DNA from: Streptomyces griseoluteus
Lineage (GTDB): Bacteria; Actinomycetota; Actinomycetes; Streptomycetales; Streptomycetaceae
Length of the DNA stretch: 64,000 bases
Direction of reading: 5' to 3'
Assembly (NCBI GenBank): GCA_000717735.1
Contig: JOBE01000024.1
Coordinates: 1-64,000, forward strand
Shown here: in pieces, positions 52,817 to 61,416 of the stretch
Layout of the letters: each line of letters starts with the position of its first letter
Numbering within the stretch: the first letter of the stretch is position 1
Notes under the pieces: generated by a model
What the model saw: the letters and a program-made list of their open reading frames with translations, nothing else
The model's database searches: none
Told to the model about the DNA's origin: nothing
Position numbers and translations under genes: made by a program

Positions 52817-52885
52817 CCCTGACAGCCGTCGAGCCGAGGCGCCTGCCTTCCCTCCCGACCGCGGCCGGTCGGGAGAGGGGGCCGT

Positions 52886-53260
52886 TCAGGCGCCCTCGTC
52901 GAAGCGGCCCGCCTCCACCTGGAGGGCGAGGGTCTGCAGCACCTCGGCCGAGGAGACGTCGGTCCGCCCCTCGTCGTGCGCCATGGCGAGACTCGTGAAG
53001 GCCAGGGTGAACCCGGAGACCATGGTGTACAGCGCGGGGCCGAGCGCCGTGGCGAGGAGGTGGGTCACCTCCTGCGGGGTGGCGTCGGCCGGCACCCTGA
53101 TGTGGGGCAGCATCTCGTTCAGCATCTGCGTGATCACCCGGGGTGCGACCTCCGACGGCGACTCCGGAACCTCCGCGTCCCCGTCCTCCACCGCCCGCCG
53201 AATCTCCTGAGCCTCCGTCAGAATGCCGATCACGCGCCTCAGAATCTCAGCTCGCTCCAT
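52886..53260 (-). CDS. Unknown 124-residue helical protein
   Basis: A soluble, mostly helical protein: ERAEILRRVIGILTEAQEIR at the N-terminus, an acidic linker (VEDGDAEVPESPSE), then RVITQMLNEMLPHI and LLATALGPALYTMVSGFTLA. It has no signal peptide. It lies between the truncated trypsin and the lipoprotein gene, on the opposite strand to both. No family recognised. Confidence 0.6.
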   Translation of the reverse strand: MERAEILRRVIGILTEAQEIRRAVEDGDAEVPESPSEVAPRVITQMLNEMLPHIRVPADATPQEVTHLLATALGPALYTMVSGFTLAFTSLAMAHDEGRTDVSSAEVLQTLALQVEAGRFDEGA

Positions 53261-53296
53261 CCGCGGAGCTTAGCCCCGGACCGACACGTGCTCCCG

Positions 53297-53357
53297 TCCG
53301 GCTACGGCTCGGTCACATCTCGGGGCAACGGGCCTGGAGATCGGGTCCGGTCCGCAG
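53297..53357 (+). repeat. 61-bp direct repeat, copy R2
   Basis: A gap-free 52/61 match to R1, ending 10 bases before the lipoprotein ATG. It occupies that gene's promoter/leader region. In the trypsin frame it would read SHLGATGLEIGSGPQ, close to the R1 reading [15 protein letters not shown], so it may be a scrap of a duplicated protease gene. Confidence 0.85.
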
Positions 53358-53367
53358 GATGGGGGAC

Positions 53368-53901
53368 ATGAGCCGTCACCCCCTCCGTACCGCCGCCCTC
53401 GGCACGCTCCTGCTCACCGGACTCGTCGCCTTCGTCGGCGGCTGCGCCGACCCCCGCGACGACCCGCGTGCGACGGCCTCCCGCGAGGGCATGCGGTACT
53501 GCCCGGCGCCCAACGAGCCGCCGATCGAACCGCGGACACCGTGCATCTCCCAGGACCCGGCCCAGAAGTACGCCGAGAACCACGGCTATCGGCGTCAGAT
53601 GGCGATCAGCGAGGAGCAGCGCGCCGGGGCGCAGGGCAAGGCGGAGGCCCTCGGCAAGGCCCTGCGGGGGCTCGCGGGTACCTCGGCCGGTGAGGCCGAG
53701 GTCCGGGCGGCGGCCGCCGCCGCTCTCGGCCTGGAACCGAACCGGGTCGAGTACCGGAAACTCGGTGAGTACGTCGAACTCGGCGGCGGTGAGGGCAAGG
53801 TGTGCGTCAACGGCAGTATCGACGGACAGCGCCAGGCCACCGCCGAGGTCGCCGGCCGCACCATGGACGGCACGTGCCTCCCGGGCCTCGGAGGTCACTG
53901 A
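53368..53901 (+). CDS. Lipoprotein, function unknown
   Basis: A 177-residue predicted lipoprotein: basic start MSRHPLRTAALGTLLLTGLV, then lipobox FVGGC with the lipidated Cys at residue 26. The mature part has a Pro-rich segment with two cysteines (RYCPAPNEPP...PCIS), an Ala/Glu-rich helix (EAEVRAAAAAALGLEP) and a C-terminal strand pair with two more cysteines (GKVCVNGSIDG, DGTCLPGLG). It is probably anchored on the outer face of the membrane. An ATG nine bases upstream (53359) is an alternative start. The copy R2 repeat forms its upstream region. Confidence 0.7.
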   Translation: MSRHPLRTAALGTLLLTGLVAFVGGCADPRDDPRATASREGMRYCPAPNEPPIEPRTPCISQDPAQKYAENHGYRRQMAISEEQRAGAQGKAEALGKALRGLAGTSAGEAEVRAAAAAALGLEPNRVEYRKLGEYVELGGGEGKVCVNGSIDGQRQATAEVAGRTMDGTCLPGLGGH

Positions 53902-53959
53902 CCCCGGCCGTACAACCATTCGCCCGCTCGTGAGTCTCACCCGGCGAAAGGGGATCACA

Positions 53960-55180
53960 TTGCGCAAAATAATGAAGCGGGGTCTGGCGTCACTGCTGGG
54001 CCTCGCGACGCTGGGCACCGTCGCCGTCACCACGGCCGCGCCCGCCCAGGCGGCCGTGAGCGACTGCCCGGCGGGCTACTTCTGTGCCTGGACGCAGGAG
54101 TACGCCAAGGGCTCGATGCTCAAGACGAAGACGAACATGGCCACGACGGGTTCGTGGGGCACCCGGTTCGGCTCGTACATCAACCGGACGTCCGTGTACG
54201 CCTGCCTGTACGAGTCCTCGGACTACAAGGCGTACAACGGCTACTGGTCGGAGAGGCCGTCGTCCAACGGCTCCTGGACCTCCGGCGGGACGACCACGAT
54301 CGCCTCGTTGAAGTTCGTCCGGACGGAGCGCGAGTGCTCCCAGGCCGCGTACCCCCGGTGGTACGCGGAGACGTCCCCGACGGTGGCCGGTTTCGGTGAC
54401 ATGAACCGCGACCGCAGGGCCGACGCCCTCGTACGGGACCTGGTGGGACGGCTCTGGTTCCTGCCCGGCGACGGCACGGGCCGCATGGTCGGCTCCGGCG
54501 GCTGGAACGCCATGAACGCCCTCGTGCGCCACGGTGACTTCACCGGCGACGCCCGTGAGGACCTCGTCGCCCGCGAGCGGTCCACCGGCAGGCTGTGGCT
54601 GTACCCGGGCACGGGGACGGGCGCGCTCGGCACGCGCAAGCTCATCGGCTCGGGCGGCTGGAACGGCATGAGCCGTATCACCGGCGTCGGAGACCTGACC
54701 CGGGACGGCCGCGCCGATCTGGTGGCCGTCGAGAACGCGACGGGCAAGCTCTGGCTCTACCCCGGCACCTCCTCCGGTGCCCTCGGGGCCCGCAAGCTGA
54801 TCGGCTCCGGCGGCTGGAACGCCATGAACGCCCTGGTCGGCGCCGGCGACACGAACGGCGACGGCCGCGTCGACCTGGTCGCCCGGGAGAAGTCCACGGG
54901 CAAGCTCTGGTTCTACCCGGGGACCACCTCCGGTGGTGTCGGGGCCCGCAAGCTGATCGGTTCCGGCGGCTGGAACGCGATGGACACCTTCCTCGCGGTC
55001 GGTGACACCACAGGCGACGGCCGGCCCGACCTCTCCACCGTCACCAACAGCAACTACGTCATCGACGGCGGCAGCGGCCACGGGGGATGGCTGGTCGGCT
55101 ACCGCGGTCTCGGCACCGGCGGCTTCGCGGCCGGCGAGCGGAACGACGGCGAATGGTGGGGCCTCAACGGGGCCTTCTGA
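53960..55180 (+). CDS. Secreted peptidase-inhibitor I36 domain fused to VCBS/FG-GAP repeats
   Basis: A 406-residue exported protein. A Sec signal (KRGLASLLGLATLGTVAVTT, cleavage near AQA) is followed by an I36-type metalloprotease-inhibitor-like domain (DCPAGYFCAWTQEYAKGSML, YINRTSVYACLYESSDYKAY). Then come four beta-propeller-type repeats of 52 residues starting GSGGWN and containing GDxTGDGRxDLVA (calcium-loop-like) and KLWxYPGT. It may bind carbohydrate or calcium at the surface and inhibit a protease. The TTG at 53960 is chosen because AAAGGGGAT precedes it correctly; an ATG 12 bases on is possible. A 20-bp-stem terminator follows. Confidence 0.82.
   Translation: MRKIMKRGLASLLGLATLGTVAVTTAAPAQAAVSDCPAGYFCAWTQEYAKGSMLKTKTNMATTGSWGTRFGSYINRTSVYACLYESSDYKAYNGYWSERPSSNGSWTSGGTTTIASLKFVRTERECSQAAYPRWYAETSPTVAGFGDMNRDRRADALVRDLVGRLWFLPGDGTGRMVGSGGWNAMNALVRHGDFTGDAREDLVARERSTGRLWLYPGTGTGALGTRKLIGSGGWNGMSRITGVGDLTRDGRADLVAVENATGKLWLYPGTSSGALGARKLIGSGGWNAMNALVGAGDTNGDGRVDLVAREKSTGKLWFYPGTTSGGVGARKLIGSGGWNAMDTFLAVGDTTGDGRPDLSTVTNSNYVIDGGSGHGGWLVGYRGLGTGGFAAGERNDGEWWGLNGAF
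54491..54958 (+). repeat. Three tandem 156-bp coding repeats
   Basis: The units begin at 54491, 54647 and 54803, with a fourth partial unit from 54959. Each encodes 52 residues starting GSGGWNxM and ending KLI. The repeats are conserved at the DNA level within the VCBS-type region of the gene at 53960. Confidence 0.85.
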
Positions 55181-55220
55181 TCCACCGGCGAGGAAAGGGA
55201 GCCTTCCTGGCGCCCCCGCC

Positions 55221-55267
55221 CACGCGGAACGCCCGGCCGGGAGCGAACCGGCCGGGCGTTCCGCGTG
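55221..55267. terminator. Strong bidirectional terminator
   Basis: A 20-bp perfect stem (CACGCGGAACGCCCGGCCGG and its complement) encloses the 7-base loop GAGCGAA. It lies between the convergent I36/VCBS and hexosaminidase genes. Confidence 0.93.
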
Positions 55268-55277
55268 CGTGGGCGTA

Positions 55278-56891
55278 CTACCCCGCCGGCCACGGCACCT
55301 GCGGCGAGCGGTAGTAGTCGATGCCCAGCGCGTCGAAGCGCGGGGCCTGTTCCGCGAGGCGCACCTTGTACGTCTCCCAGTCGTGGGTCTCCGCGGGGGA
55401 CCAGCCCAGCTCCGCCACGCCCGGCAGGCGCGGGAAGGCCATGACGTCCAGGTCGTCCGTCGTGGCGAGGGTCTCCGTCCACAGCGGCGCCTCGACGCCC
55501 CGGACGGCGCTCTCGGGGACGCCCGGCAGGTACGCCCCCGGGTTCCAGTCATACGACCGCTGGACCTCGACGTACCCGGCCCAGGCCAGGCCCAGCGGCG
55601 TGTCCTTGGTGTACTTCATGTCGAGGTACGTGCGGTCGGCGGGCGAGAGGATCAGACCGGTGCCGTTCCGGGCCGCCGCCGCCACGCGCTCCTTCTCCGC
55701 GGCCGGGGTGCGGTCCAGGCCCCAGTACTGGACGAGCGCGCCGTCGGCGGGCTTCGTGCCGGTCAGCTGGTGCCAGCCGACGACCTTCTTGCCGTACTTG
55801 GCGACGACCGGCTGCACCTTGTCCATGAAGGCCACGTAGTCGGCGTGGCTGGTGGAGTGCGCCTCGTCGCCGCCGATGTGGAGGTAGCGGCCGGGGGTGA
55901 GGGCGGCGATCTCGCGGATCACGTCCTCGACGAAGTCGTACGTGACGGGCTTCGGCACGCACAGGGAGCTGAAGCCGACCTTGGTGCCCGTGTAGAGGGG
56001 CGGGGCGACGCCGTCGCAGTTGAGCTCGGCGTAGGAGGCGAGGGCCGCGTTGGTGTGGCCGGGCATGTCGATCTCGGGGATCACCTCCTGGTAGCGGGAC
56101 GCGGCGTACCGGACGATCTCCCGGTACTCGTCCTTGGTGTAGAAGCCGCCGGGCCCGCCGCCGACCTCGGTGGAGCCGCCGTAGGTGGTGAGGCGTGGCC
56201 AGGAGTCGATGGCGATGCGCCAGCCCTGGTCGTCGGAGAGGTGCAGATGGAGCGTGTTGATCTTGTAGAGCGCGAGCTGGTCGATGTACCGCTTCACCTC
56301 GTCGACGGTGAAGAAGTGGCGCGAGACGTCGAGCATGGCGCCCCGGTAGGCGTAGCGCGGGCTGTCGGTGATCGTGCCGCCGGCGATCTTCCAGGGTCCG
56401 GTCTGGACGCTCTTGCGCTCGACGGCGGCGGGCAGTTGCTGGCGCAGGGTCTGGACGCCGCGGAAGAGTCCGGCGGGTTCACGGGCGGTGAGGGTGAGGC
56501 CCTCGGGTGCGGAGCGGAGCCGGTAGCCCTCGTCGCCGAGCGCGGTCTCCTCGGGGCTGAGCCGGAGCCGGATGCCGCCGCGGGCCGCGGCCTGGTCGAC
56601 GACGGGCAGCGGGAAGCCGGTGGCGGGGCGGAGCAGTCCCGCGAGGTAGCGGCCGAGGGCCTTGGACTCGCGCGAGGCGGCGTCCACGCCGATGCGGGTG
56701 GCGTGGGTGAGGGTGTACGGCTCGCCCTCGGGGGCCACGGACGCGGGTACGGGCACGATCCGGCCGAGCGGGCGGACCTCGGGTTCGGCGGCGGAGCTGC
56801 TGTGGGCGGGTGTCTGACCGACGGCGACGCCGGCGGTGGCGAACAGGAGGAGGGATCCGATCAGGCGAGGAATCCTTCGGCGCTGTCTCAC
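55278..56891 (-). CDS. Secreted GH20 beta-N-acetylhexosaminidase
   Basis: A 537-residue exported exo-hexosaminidase that removes beta-linked GlcNAc from chitobiose and related oligosaccharides. The signal region is RRRIPRLIGSLLLFATAGVA. The non-catalytic GH20b domain precedes the barrel, which has INTLHLHLSDDQGWRI, EIDMPGHTNAAL and the catalytic Asp-Glu pair in HIGGDEAHST, with WSPAETHDWETY at the C-terminus. The GTG at 56891 follows GGGGAGCTTGCC. A DasR-like operator lies about 90 bp upstream. The glmS gene two genes away fits an amino-sugar theme. Confidence 0.92.
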   Translation of the reverse strand: MRQRRRIPRLIGSLLLFATAGVAVGQTPAHSSSAAEPEVRPLGRIVPVPASVAPEGEPYTLTHATRIGVDAASRESKALGRYLAGLLRPATGFPLPVVDQAAARGGIRLRLSPEETALGDEGYRLRSAPEGLTLTAREPAGLFRGVQTLRQQLPAAVERKSVQTGPWKIAGGTITDSPRYAYRGAMLDVSRHFFTVDEVKRYIDQLALYKINTLHLHLSDDQGWRIAIDSWPRLTTYGGSTEVGGGPGGFYTKDEYREIVRYAASRYQEVIPEIDMPGHTNAALASYAELNCDGVAPPLYTGTKVGFSSLCVPKPVTYDFVEDVIREIAALTPGRYLHIGGDEAHSTSHADYVAFMDKVQPVVAKYGKKVVGWHQLTGTKPADGALVQYWGLDRTPAAEKERVAAAARNGTGLILSPADRTYLDMKYTKDTPLGLAWAGYVEVQRSYDWNPGAYLPGVPESAVRGVEAPLWTETLATTDDLDVMAFPRLPGVAELGWSPAETHDWETYKVRLAEQAPRFDALGIDYYRSPQVPWPAG

Positions 56892-56980
56892 AGGCAAGCT
56901 CCCCTTCGAGCGATCGACACGTCCGTAGTTCTCTATATCCGATCCGTCACCATGCGTACCCTCACGACTCCGCCAAGTCG

Positions 56981-56995
56981 AGGTCTGGACCAAAG
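56981..56995. promoter_or_regulatory. DasR-like operator upstream of the hexosaminidase gene
   Basis: AGGTCTGGACCAAAG resembles the dre consensus around TGGTCTAGACCA: arms GGTC and GACC flank a two-base centre. DasR is the GntR-type regulator of GlcNAc and chitin genes in Streptomyces. Position and target gene fit; binding is inferred. Confidence 0.55.
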
Positions 56996-57084
56996 AATCT
57001 GTTTCCGCGAGCGATCATGGCCTCCCTGCCCGATTTCGGGCAGGATTCTTGCAAAGAGTGGGCTCGACCCCTCAGTATTCACGG

Positions 57085-57360
57085 GTGCTCGAACGCCGCC
57101 CGTCTCACGACGACCTCGTCGACCATCTGGTCCGCAGCACCGCGCTCCAGCGCGGTGAGGCCGCCCGGGTGGTACTCGACGTACTGGCGTACTTCGACGA
57201 GACGACCGAGGAGTTCGTCCGCCGCCGCCACCGCGAGCTGCAGTCCGGCGGGGCCGTGAACGCCGAGATCTTCGAACGGATCGCGGCGGAACTGCCGCAC
57301 CGGGCCGTGGCACCGCAGGAGCTCTCGCTCCGGCAGCTGCGCCGCATCGTCTACGGCTGA
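57085..57360 (+). CDS. Small conserved-looking protein preceding glmS
   Basis: A ~91-residue soluble protein (LERRPSHDDLVDHLVRSTAL, ARVVLDVLAYFDETTEEFVR and LPHRAVAPQELSLRQLRRIV), mostly helical and acidic/basic mixed. The GTG at 57085 gives this reading without a ribosome site; a TTG at 57049 would add 12 residues. It ends 54 bases before glmS on the same strand and may be cotranscribed. No family recognised. Confidence 0.6.
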   Translation: MLERRPSHDDLVDHLVRSTALQRGEAARVVLDVLAYFDETTEEFVRRRHRELQSGGAVNAEIFERIAAELPHRAVAPQELSLRQLRRIVYG

Positions 57361-57414
57361 GTCACGGCCACACACGGCCGAGCACGCTCACCAACCTGGA
57401 GGGGTTTCACCTTT

Positions 57415-59232
57415 ATGTGCGGAATTGTCGGTTACATCGGTAAGCGCGACGTCGCCCCGCTGCTGCTCGAAGGCCTCGCCCGCCTCGAGTACCGGGGTTA
57501 CGACTCCGCCGGCATGGTCGTCACCAGCCCGAAGGCCTCCGGCCTGAAGATGGTCAAGGCGAAGGGCCGCGTCCGCGACCTGGAAGCCCGCGTCCCCAAG
57601 CGCTTCACCGGCACCACCGGCATCGCCCACACCCGCTGGGCCACCCACGGCGCGCCGAGCGACATCAACTCGCACCCGCACATGGACCCCGAGAACAAGG
57701 TCGCGGTCGTCCACAACGGCATCGTCGACAACGCCCAGGAGCTCCGCGCCAAGCTGGAGGCCGACGGCGTCGTCTTCGCCTCCGAGACGGACACCGAGGT
57801 CATCACCCACCTCATCGCCCGCTCCCAGGCCACCACGCTCGAGGAGAAGGTCCGCGAGGCGCTCAAGGTCATCGAGGGCACCTACGGCATCGCCGTGATG
57901 CACGCCGACTTCAACGACCGCATCGTCGTCGCCCGCAACGGCTCCCCGGTCATCCTCGGCATCGGCGAGAAGGAGATGCTCGTCGCCTCCGACGTCGCCG
58001 CCCTGATCGCCCACACCCGCCAGGTCGTCACCCTCGACGACGGCGAGATGGCCACCCTCAAGGCCGACGACTTCCGCACCTACACCACCTCCGGCGCCAC
58101 CACCACCGCCACCCCGGAGACCGTCGAGTGGGAGGCCGCCTCCTACGACATGGGCGGCCACGACACCTTCATGCACAAGGAGATCTCCGAGCAGCCCGAC
58201 GCGGTCGACCGCGTGCTGCGCGGCCGGATCGACGACCGCTTCTCCACCGTGCACCTCGGCGGCCTGAACCTCGACGCCCGCGAGGCCCGCACCATCCGCC
58301 GCATCAAGATCCTCGGCTGCGGCACCTCGTACCACGCCGGCCTCATCGGCGCCGGGCTCATCGAGTCCCTGGCCCGCATCCCCGCCGACGCCGAGCCGGC
58401 CTCGGAGTTCCGCTACCGCAACCCGGTCGTGGACCCCGACACCCTGTACATCGCCGTCTCGCAGTCCGGTGAGACCTACGACGTGCTCGCCGCCGTCCAG
58501 GAGCTCAAGCGCAAGGGCGCCCGCGTCCTCGGCGTGGTCAACGTGGTCGGCTCCGCCATCGCCCGTGAGGCCGACGGCGGCGTGTACGTCCACGCCGGCC
58601 CGGAGGTCTGCGTCGTCTCCACCAAGTGCTTCACCAACACGGTCACCGCCTTCGCGCTGCTCGCCCTGCACCTGGGCCGCATCCGCGACCTGTCCGTCAC
58701 CGACGGCAAGCGGATCATCGAGGGCCTGCGCAAGCTGCCCGCGCAGATCAGCGAGATCCTCGAGACCGAGGACGAGATCAAGAAGATCGCCGCGGAGTAC
58801 GCCGGCGCCCAGTCGATGATGTTCATCGGCCGCGTGCGGGGCTACCCCGTCGCCCTGGAGGCCTCCCTCAAGCTGAAGGAGATCTCCTACATCCACGCCG
58901 AGGCCTACCCGGCCTCCGAGCTGAAGCACGGCCCGCTCGCCCTGATCGAGCCGGCCCTGCCGACGGTCGCGATCGTCCCCGACGACGACCTGCTCGAGAA
59001 GAACCGCGCCGCCCTCGAGGAGATCAAGGCCCGCAGCGGCCGCATCCTCGCGGTCGCGCACCAGCCGCAGGCGAAGGCCGACCACACCATCGTCGTGCCG
59101 AAGAACGAGGACGAGCTGGACCCGATCCTCATGGGCATCCCGCTCCAGCTCCTCGCCTACCACACGGCGCTCGCCATGGGCCGCGACATCGACAAGCCGC
59201 GCAACCTGGCCAAGTCCGTCACGGTCGAGTAG
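57415..59232 (+). CDS. glmS: Glutamine-fructose-6-phosphate aminotransferase
   Basis: A 605-residue enzyme making glucosamine-6-phosphate from fructose-6-phosphate and glutamine, the entry to peptidoglycan and amino-sugar synthesis. The N-terminal glutaminase begins with the nucleophile Cys after the initiator Met (MCGIVGYIGKR) and shows ARLEYRGYDSAG and HTRWATHG. Two SIS domains follow (GCGTSYHAGLIG, AVSQSGETYDVLAAV; later GRVRGYPVALEASLKLKEIS), and the C-terminus ends with PRNLAKSVTVE. The ATG at 57415 follows GGAGGGG. No ribozyme-like leader is apparent. Confidence 0.96.
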   Translation: MCGIVGYIGKRDVAPLLLEGLARLEYRGYDSAGMVVTSPKASGLKMVKAKGRVRDLEARVPKRFTGTTGIAHTRWATHGAPSDINSHPHMDPENKVAVVHNGIVDNAQELRAKLEADGVVFASETDTEVITHLIARSQATTLEEKVREALKVIEGTYGIAVMHADFNDRIVVARNGSPVILGIGEKEMLVASDVAALIAHTRQVVTLDDGEMATLKADDFRTYTTSGATTTATPETVEWEAASYDMGGHDTFMHKEISEQPDAVDRVLRGRIDDRFSTVHLGGLNLDAREARTIRRIKILGCGTSYHAGLIGAGLIESLARIPADAEPASEFRYRNPVVDPDTLYIAVSQSGETYDVLAAVQELKRKGARVLGVVNVVGSAIAREADGGVYVHAGPEVCVVSTKCFTNTVTAFALLALHLGRIRDLSVTDGKRIIEGLRKLPAQISEILETEDEIKKIAAEYAGAQSMMFIGRVRGYPVALEASLKLKEISYIHAEAYPASELKHGPLALIEPALPTVAIVPDDDLLEKNRAALEEIKARSGRILAVAHQPQAKADHTIVVPKNEDELDPILMGIPLQLLAYHTALAMGRDIDKPRNLAKSVTVE

Positions 59233-59304
59233 CAGCGACCTCGGGGCCTGTCCCCCCGAGCCGCGCCGCCGGGCCTGTCCCCCGGCGGTTCGACCGGACA
59301 CGAG

Positions 59305-59346
59305 AGCGGTCCCCCCGCGCACACCCAGGTGCGCAGGGGGACCGCT
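59305..59346. terminator. Terminator between glmS and the YaaH-type gene
   Basis: AGCGGTCCCCCcGCGCAC pairs with GTGCGCaGGGGGACCGCT (one mismatch pair) over a short loop, followed by TTTCATTTCC. Two shorter GC hairpins (around 59238-59258 and 59265-59288) precede it. Confidence 0.85.
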
Positions 59347-59372
59347 TTCATTTCCCTTGGATACCCGACCGG

Positions 59373-59939
59373 TTACCCCGCCGCCGGGGCGCTCGTGCCC
59401 GCCGAGCGCCGGAGCGCCGTCGGCCAGCCCGCCACGGCCGCCGTGGCGCCGTACCAGGCGAGGAGACCCGCGAGGGCCGCGACCCAGCCGCCCGCCTTGC
59501 CGAGCCCGCCGTTGTCGGCGAGCGCGCCGATGCCGAGCAGCAGGAGCCCGACGAACAGCAGCCCGTACACGCCCTGTCCGAACAGACCGCTGCCCGACGC
59601 GGCCATCGTCAGCGTGAGCGCGAGGAGCGCCCACAGGAGCATGAAGAGCCCCACGGCGTCCGCCGAGGCCCCGCCGCCGACGGCGGTCCCCCAGGTGAAC
59701 CAGAAGGCGCCGAGCGCCGTGTACGCCGTGCCCTCGCCGGTGCTGCCGGCGCGCAGGGCGAGCAGGCCGACGAGGAAGAGCGCCACCCCGCCGACCCAGG
59801 TGGCGAGGCCCGCGGCATCCGCTGCCGCGACGTTGTCGATGGCACCCGTCCCGCCCAGCCCGAAGGCCAGCAGGGTCAGTCCGAGTGCGAGGTTGCCGAG
59901 AGTGGAGGTGCTGTTTCCCGCGGCGACTTCATTGTCCAC
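59373..59939 (-). CDS. GPR1/FUN34/YaaH (SatP) family transporter
   Basis: A 188-residue six-helix membrane protein of the acetate/succinate transporter family: LGNLALGLTLLAFGLGGTGA at the start (the NPAPLGL-type motif reads NSTSTLGNLALGL here), ALFLVGLLALRAGSTGEGTA, TALGAFWFTWGTAV and a final GLLAWYGATAAVAGW. It probably moves small carboxylates, though the usual NPAPLGL sequence is modified. The GTG start at 59939 has AAGGGAG upstream. It converges with glmS. Confidence 0.8.
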   Translation of the reverse strand: MDNEVAAGNSTSTLGNLALGLTLLAFGLGGTGAIDNVAAADAAGLATWVGGVALFLVGLLALRAGSTGEGTAYTALGAFWFTWGTAVGGGASADAVGLFMLLWALLALTLTMAASGSGLFGQGVYGLLFVGLLLLGIGALADNGGLGKAGGWVAALAGLLAWYGATAAVAGWPTALRRSAGTSAPAAG

Positions 59940-60092
59940 GGCGGGCTCCCTTCAGGAGTGCAGTCGTGCTGCGTGAGCTGCTGTGATCCGGTGACCCTTA
60001 TCTACCCTTCACAAGCGCACAATTCACCTGAGGAAGGCCGAATTTATGGCCGGAGCACGCCAGTTGGGGAAGGAGCAGCCGCGGAAGGGGCG

Positions 60093-60614
60093 CTACGGGA
60101 TGACGATCACGGGCCGCTTGGCGCGCCGCGCGAGGCGCCCGGCCACCGAGCCGAAGATCCGCCCGACGATGCCGTGCGTGGATCCGACCACGATCGCGTC
60201 GGCCGAGTACTCGCGGCCGACCTCCTCCAGCTCGTGGCAGATGTCCCCGCCGCGCTCGACGAGGATCCAGGGCACCTCGGAGAGGTGCTCGGCGCAGGCC
60301 AGCTCCAGGCCGAGGACCTCGGTGCGGTGGTCGGGCACGTCGACGAAGACCGGGGGCTCGCAGCCGGCCCACACCGTGGTGGGCAGCCGGTTGGCCACGT
60401 GGACGATGATCAGGCCGGAGCCGGAGCGCCTGGCCATGCCGATCGCGTACGCGAGGGCGCGCTCACTGGACGTGGAGCCGTCGAAGCCGACGACGACCCC
60501 GTGCCGGAAGGCCGGGTCGCAGGCATGACGTGGCTGTTCTACCGCGAGGGGGTCGACCGTGGAGTCGGCGACGCGCTTGCGGTCCGCGGGTTCGGGGAAT
60601 TCGTGACCGGCCAT
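60093..60614 (-). CDS. Universal stress protein
   Basis: A 173-residue UspA-family protein. After a ~35-residue N-terminal extension comes the UspA fold (RHGVVVGFDGSTSSERALAY) with the ATP-binding motif VVGSTHGIVGRIFGSVAGRL and the end strand KRPVIVIP. It is cytoplasmic; the role is stress or dormancy related and no partner is evident. The start at 60614 is the first in-frame ATG. Confidence 0.88.
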   Translation of the reverse strand: MAGHEFPEPADRKRVADSTVDPLAVEQPRHACDPAFRHGVVVGFDGSTSSERALAYAIGMARRSGSGLIIVHVANRLPTTVWAGCEPPVFVDVPDHRTEVLGLELACAEHLSEVPWILVERGGDICHELEEVGREYSADAIVVGSTHGIVGRIFGSVAGRLARRAKRPVIVIP

Positions 60615-60960
60615 CGGTGTCTCGGCGAAGAGAGTCCTCGTGGGAAGGGACGGGGAACGGAGGGGGACGGAACAAGGGTGGCGGCGGAGCTGTGTGTCCG
60701 GGAATCATCTTCCCAACCCCATACCCCCAAGGGTACGGCGCCACTCCTCTCCTGCCCAGAGCCCGCCGTGCCACTCCCGGCGTGCCCGCCGCTCTCACGC
60801 GGCGTTCCAGGGAGCATGCACGAGCGGCTCGGGATATGGCAATGCCGGATGTGCCTTACAGGCGTCCGTACGGGGGCCAAACGGACGTCGCCCAGAGTGA
60901 CCGGAACGTTCCGCTCCTCGTTCCCCACAGGTCCAGCCCACCGCCGCAGGGAGACCGCCC
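60615..60960. other. 346-bp divergent intergenic region
   Basis: This separates the universal stress gene from the membrane protein gene. Frames crossing it are shadow-like and no gene is supported. It contains the palindrome GGAACGTTCC at 60903-60912 and presumably both promoters. Confidence 0.6.
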
Positions 60961-61416
60961 GTGCCCGCACCATCGACCGCCGCCGGCCAGACCTCCACCG
61001 CCCCCGCGAGCCCGCTCGCCGGGCCCCGCGGCCGCCGCAGGGCGCCCGTGCCGTCCCCGGCCGCCGCGGCCGGGCAGGACCCGGGACCGACGCCCGGGGC
61101 GGCGCGAGCGCTGGCGGGCGGGGCGGCGGGCGCGGGTGCGGGTGCGGGCGAGCAGGCCGGTGACGTCGTCCGCTGGGCGGTCTTCTGCTGCGTGCTCGTC
61201 CCGGTGGTCCTGGTCGTCTACGGCACCTCGCTCGGCGGGGCCGCCGGGGCCGCGCTCGGCCTCGTCTCGGTGACGGCGGCCTGCCGGGTGCTGCTGCGCC
61301 GCTCGGAACAGGGGCTGCGCGGCGAGAGCACCGACGGCGGGCGACCCGGAGGGGGCAGCCCGTCACGAAACGGGTCGAATCGGAGCCCGCGCCGCCCCCG
61401 CCCCTCTTCGAGTTGA
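60961..61416 (+). CDS. Small membrane protein with disordered ends
   Basis: A 151-residue protein: a long Pro/Ala/Gly-rich N-terminus, a hydrophobic region that could form two helices (VVRWAVFCCVLVPVVLVVYG and GGAAGAALGLVSVTAACRVL), and a basic Ser/Arg/Pro-rich C-terminus. The GTG at 60961 follows AGGGAGACC. It ends 377 bases before adpA. No family recognised. Confidence 0.6.
   Translation: MPAPSTAAGQTSTAPASPLAGPRGRRRAPVPSPAAAAGQDPGPTPGAARALAGGAAGAGAGAGEQAGDVVRWAVFCCVLVPVVLVVYGTSLGGAAGAALGLVSVTAACRVLLRRSEQGLRGESTDGGRPGGGSPSRNGSNRSPRRPRPSSS

Noticed and set aside
54491..54958. Tandem repeats as a CRISPR-like or minisatellite array
   Set aside because: The 156-bp unit is an in-frame protein repeat with codon-level constraint; there are no short repeats with unique spacers.
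57361..57414. glmS riboswitch/ribozyme leader
   Set aside because: Only 54 bases separate the upstream gene from glmS, too short for the ribozyme, and no matching core was seen.
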